Assembly (NCBI GenBank): GCA_963730305.1
Contig: CAVSRB010000001.1
Location: 372,001 to 436,000, forward strand
Reading direction: 5' to 3'
DNA length: 64,000 nt
Source of the DNA: CAMYMQ01 sp963730305
GTDB lineage: Bacteria; Pseudomonadota; Alphaproteobacteria; Bin65
The position numbers and the translations under genes were made by a program. Below the pieces are notes generated by a model that made no database searches, was not told the DNA's origin, and saw only the letters and a program-made list of their open reading frames with translations. This document shows positions 61,231-64,000 of this stretch, one piece after another. Each line of letters begins with the position of its first letter. Within the stretch, counting starts at the first letter, position 1.

Positions 61231-63889
61231 CTAGCTGACCGGCCCCACGCGGTGCTCGGCGCGGCGCAGCAGCGCCTTGTGCAGCTCCTCGATGACCAGC
61301 AGCAAGAGCGCGACGCCGAGCAGCGCCAGCCAGCTTTGCAGCGACACCGGCTGGAGCTGCAGCACGTCGCTGATCCCCGGCATGTAGGTCGCGCCGATGT
61401 GGACCGCCTGGGCCAGCGGCACCGCGAGCACCAGGAAGGGGTTGGCGAAGAAACGGATCTGGAAGATCGAGCGCGTCTCCGACCGGCTGCTCAGCGCGTG
61501 GATGTTGCCGAACAGCACCATCAGCATCAGGGTCAGGTTGCGCGCCTCGGGCTCGGGCGTCCGCTGTACCAGCAGGTACCAGTAGGTCGCGAAGGCGAGC
61601 AGCCCCATCACCGAGCCGGTGATCACGACATGCTCGACGATGCGCCGCTCGAAGACCGGCTCTTTGGTCTTGCGCGGCGGCCGGGCCAGCTCCTGCCCTT
61701 CCGCGGGCTCGAACGCCAGGGCGACGTCCTGCAGGCCGTTGGCGATCAGGTTGAGCCACAGGAGCTGGATCGCCGTCATCGGCATCGGCAGGCCGGCGAT
61801 CGCCGTGCAGAAGAACAAGAGCAGCGCCGAGAAGCCGGTCGCGATCAACAGCGCGATGACCTTGCGGATGTTGTTGTAGACCACCCGCCCCTGCTCGATG
61901 CCGTCGACGATCGAGGCGAAATTGTCGTCGGTGATGATCAGGTCGGCGGTCTCGCGAGCGACGTCCGAGCCGCGCTTGCCCATGGCGACGCCGACGTTGG
62001 CGCGGCGCAGCGCCGGGGCGTCGTTGACCCCGTCGCCGGTCACCGCGACGAAGTGGCCGGCGCGGATGAAGGCGGCGACGATCTGCTCCTTCTGGGTCGG
62101 CTCGATCCGGGCGAACACCCGCGCCGGCTGGACCAGCGCGTCGAGCGCGGCGTCGCCCTGGGCGGTCGCCTCGGCGATCATCGGCCCGGTCACCACCGGG
62201 TCGCCCGGCGCGATCAGGCCGAGGTCGCGGGCGATCGCCGCGGCGGTGCGGGGATGGTCGCCGGTGACCATGGCGACGCCGACGCCGCTGCCGCGGCAGC
62301 GCTCGACCGACTCGCGCGCCTCGGGCCGGACCGGGTCGATCATCGCCGCCATGCCCAGGAACACCATGTCCTCGAGCTGCTGTTCGGCGCCGGTATGGCC
62401 GGCGGCCCGGCGGGCCAGCGCGATGATCCGATAGCCCTGGTCGGCAAGCGCGTGGAATTCGGTCTCGATCCCGGCGCGGTCGATCGGCATTCGGGCCGTC
62501 GCGCGTGTCCATCTCGGTGCACAGCGCCAGGATCTTCTCGGGGCTGCCCTTGACGTAGAGGTGGGGCTCGTCGCCGCGCAGGTTGAGGCTGCCGCTGAAC
62601 GCGCGCTGCGATTCGTAGGGGATCAGCTCGAGCCGGGCCTGCCGGGTGCGGATCTCCGACAGCGACAGGCCGAGCTTCTTGGCCATGACCAGGAAGGCGA
62701 CGTCGACGATATCGCCCTGCCACGCCCACTCGCCGCCGGCATAGTCGAGGTCGCTCTCGTTGGCGAGCACGCCGGTGATGCACAGCTCGACCAGCCGCTC
62801 GTGGGCCTCGCCCTCGATCGCGCCCGGCGCCACGCCCTCGCCGGTGACGTTGAAGCGCTCGCCGTCGGGCAGCAGGATGCGCCGGATGGTCAGCTCGTTG
62901 ACCGTCAGGGTGCCGGTCTTGTCGGAGCAGATGAAGGTGCAGGAGCCGAGCGCCTCGACCGCGATCAGCTTGCGGATGATGACCCGGCACTTGGCCATCC
63001 GCCGCATGCCGATCGCCAGCGCCACGGTCAGCGCCGCCGGCAGGCCCTCGGGGATGGTCGAGACGGCCAGGCCGATCGCCATCATCACCATGTCGCGCGA
63101 GCTGTAGTCGCCCGACAGCGTCATCAGCGCGACCAGGGCCAGGATCGCCAGGATGATCGCGCCGGCGACGCTGTAGGTGAACCGGCGGATGCGGATCATC
63201 AGCGGCGGCTCGGACAGCCGCGCCCGGCCGACGTGGCTCGCGATCCGGCCGATCTGGGTCGACAGGCCGGTGGCGGTGACGACGCCCTTGCCGCGGCCGT
63301 GGGTGACGATGCTGCCGGCGAAGCAGCGGTCGAACCGCTCCGACATCGGCGCGTCCTCGGCGACCGCGATCTCGGCGTTCTTGGTCACCGCCAGCGATTC
63401 GCCGGTCAGCATCGATTCGTCGATCGCCAGGCTCTGGGTCGAGGTCAGCCGCAGGTCGGCGGGCACCTTGTCGCCGGAATAGAGCAGCACGGCGTCGCCG
63501 GGCACGATCTGCTCGATGTCGATGCGCTGGGCCATGCCGTCGCGGATGACGTGGGCCGCGCCGCGCACCATGTCGCGCAGCGCCGAGGCCGATTTCTGGG
63601 CCGAGAATTCCTGCGCCGTGCCGATCGCGGCGTTGAGGACCAGCACGAACAGCACGAACACCGCGCTGGGCACCTGGCCGACGGCGAACGACACCGCCGC
63701 GGCGATCAGCAGGATGTAGATGAACGGGCTGAGGAACTGGCGCAGGAAGATCAGGACCAGGCCGGGCGCTTTGGGCGCCGGCAGCCGGTTCGGCCCCGTC
63801 TCCGCCAGGCGCCGCGCGGCCTCCTGGCTGGTCAGGCCCTCGCGCGCGGTGGGATCGGTGGTGCCGGCGAGCGTCATCTCTGCCGCCAT
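61231..63889 (-). CDS. Cation-transporting P-type ATPase (class II), frameshifted
   Basis: A ~885-residue ion pump. Cation ATPase N-domain (TSQEAARRLAETGPNRLP), TGES motif (MLTGESLAV), transmembrane PEGLP (STIPEGLPAALTVAL), phosphorylated Asp in CSDKTGTLT, KGSPE nucleotide-site motif and TGDGVNDAPAL hinge. The frame changes at about 62495 (before MPIDRAGIETEFH). The sixth-helix region reads NLIANGLQDVALAFEP, not the SERCA or MgtA consensus, so the ion (Ca, Mn, Na or other) is unclear. All catalytic motifs survive if the indel is corrected. Confidence 0.9.
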
Positions 63890-63930
63890 GCGACCATAGG
63901 GGGATCAGGCGGGCAAGGGGCGCCGATGTC

Positions 63931-64000
63931 TCACCCGAACGCCTCGCGGTAGGCGAACAGGGCCGGCGTGCCGCCGGTGTGGATGAACAGGACCGGCCGG
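63931..64000 (-). CDS. D-cysteine desulfhydrase family, C-terminal end only
   Basis: The last 22 codons and stop (TGA at 63931-63933) of a minus-strand gene that continues beyond the window. The visible residues RPVLFIHTGGTPALFAYREAFG match the conserved C-terminus of PLP-dependent D-cysteine desulfhydrases / ACC deaminases, where the HTGG segment closes the cofactor site. Too little is present to separate those two. Confidence 0.7.
   Translation of the reverse strand, partial: RPVLFIHTGGTPALFAYREAFG

Overview
The window is very GC-rich, densely coded DNA with short intergenic gaps. The gene content points to an alphaproteobacterium, probably of a Rhodospirillales-like lineage: TRAP and Liv/Dpp uptake systems, an OmpA-like protein, several MarR/TetR regulators, a UbiD pair, catabolic-type reductive dehalogenase homologues and many CoA-dependent catabolic genes. 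That placement is inference from content and composition; there is no rRNA to confirm it. The only RNA gene recognised is tRNA-Gln(CUG).

Layout. 1-5.2 kb holds housekeeping genes: threonine ammonia-lyase (cut by the window edge), a host-attachment family protein, rlmE, ppx/gppA, tRNA-Gln, a small Cys-rich exported protein and an OmpA-like protein. 5.2-5.8 kb is a gene-poor divergent gap with two strong hairpins. 5.8-8.2 kb is a compact sulfur-transfer/flavoprotein operon (DsrE-like, TusA-like, sulfide:quinone-reductase-like, DUF1641). An NAD-malic enzyme follows. From 17.9 down to 10.2 kb on the minus strand runs a possible seven-gene operon: TetR, two-subunit B12-dependent acyl-CoA mutase with an unusual active site, a short PaaK-like ligase, a MetE-like protein, an FAD hydroxylase and a DODA-type dioxygenase. 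18.0-20.9 kb has an orphan TRAP receptor, a B12/4Fe-4S reductive-dehalogenase/QueG-like protein with a coupled 71-residue partner, and a divergent MarR. 21-26 kb is mixed metabolism. 26.4-40.6 kb has a Dpp-type ABC importer, two paralogous amidases and a divergent Liv-type ABC importer. 40.6-49.2 kb has a diguanylate cyclase, a NicX/NicD-like module with acyl-CoA ligase and acyl-CoA dehydrogenase under a divergent MarR, and an adenylate cyclase. 49.3-61.2 kb is a two-armed catabolic island: minus strand VOC protein, winged-helix regulator, two UbiD decarboxylases, Rieske ferredoxin and a long reductive dehalogenase; plus strand TRAP DctPQM, O-methyltransferase and hydrolase. A P-type ATPase and the tail of a D-cysteine desulfhydrase close the window.

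The overall picture is a catabolic generalist that imports small acids, amides and aromatics through several transporters and processes them with cobalamin, prenyl-FMN and iron enzymes. The most interesting candidates are the mutase with altered catalytic positions, the UbiD/Rieske/RdhA/TRAP island, the NicX-CoA cluster and the RdhA/QueG-like gene with its small coupled partner.

A major caveat: I count 15 apparent frameshifts in 13 genes, each restored by a small indel (one base, or in one case possibly a four-base slip) and otherwise conserved through the shift. This pattern is more typical of uncorrected long-read consensus errors than of true decay, so I list these genes as CDS and note the shift position.
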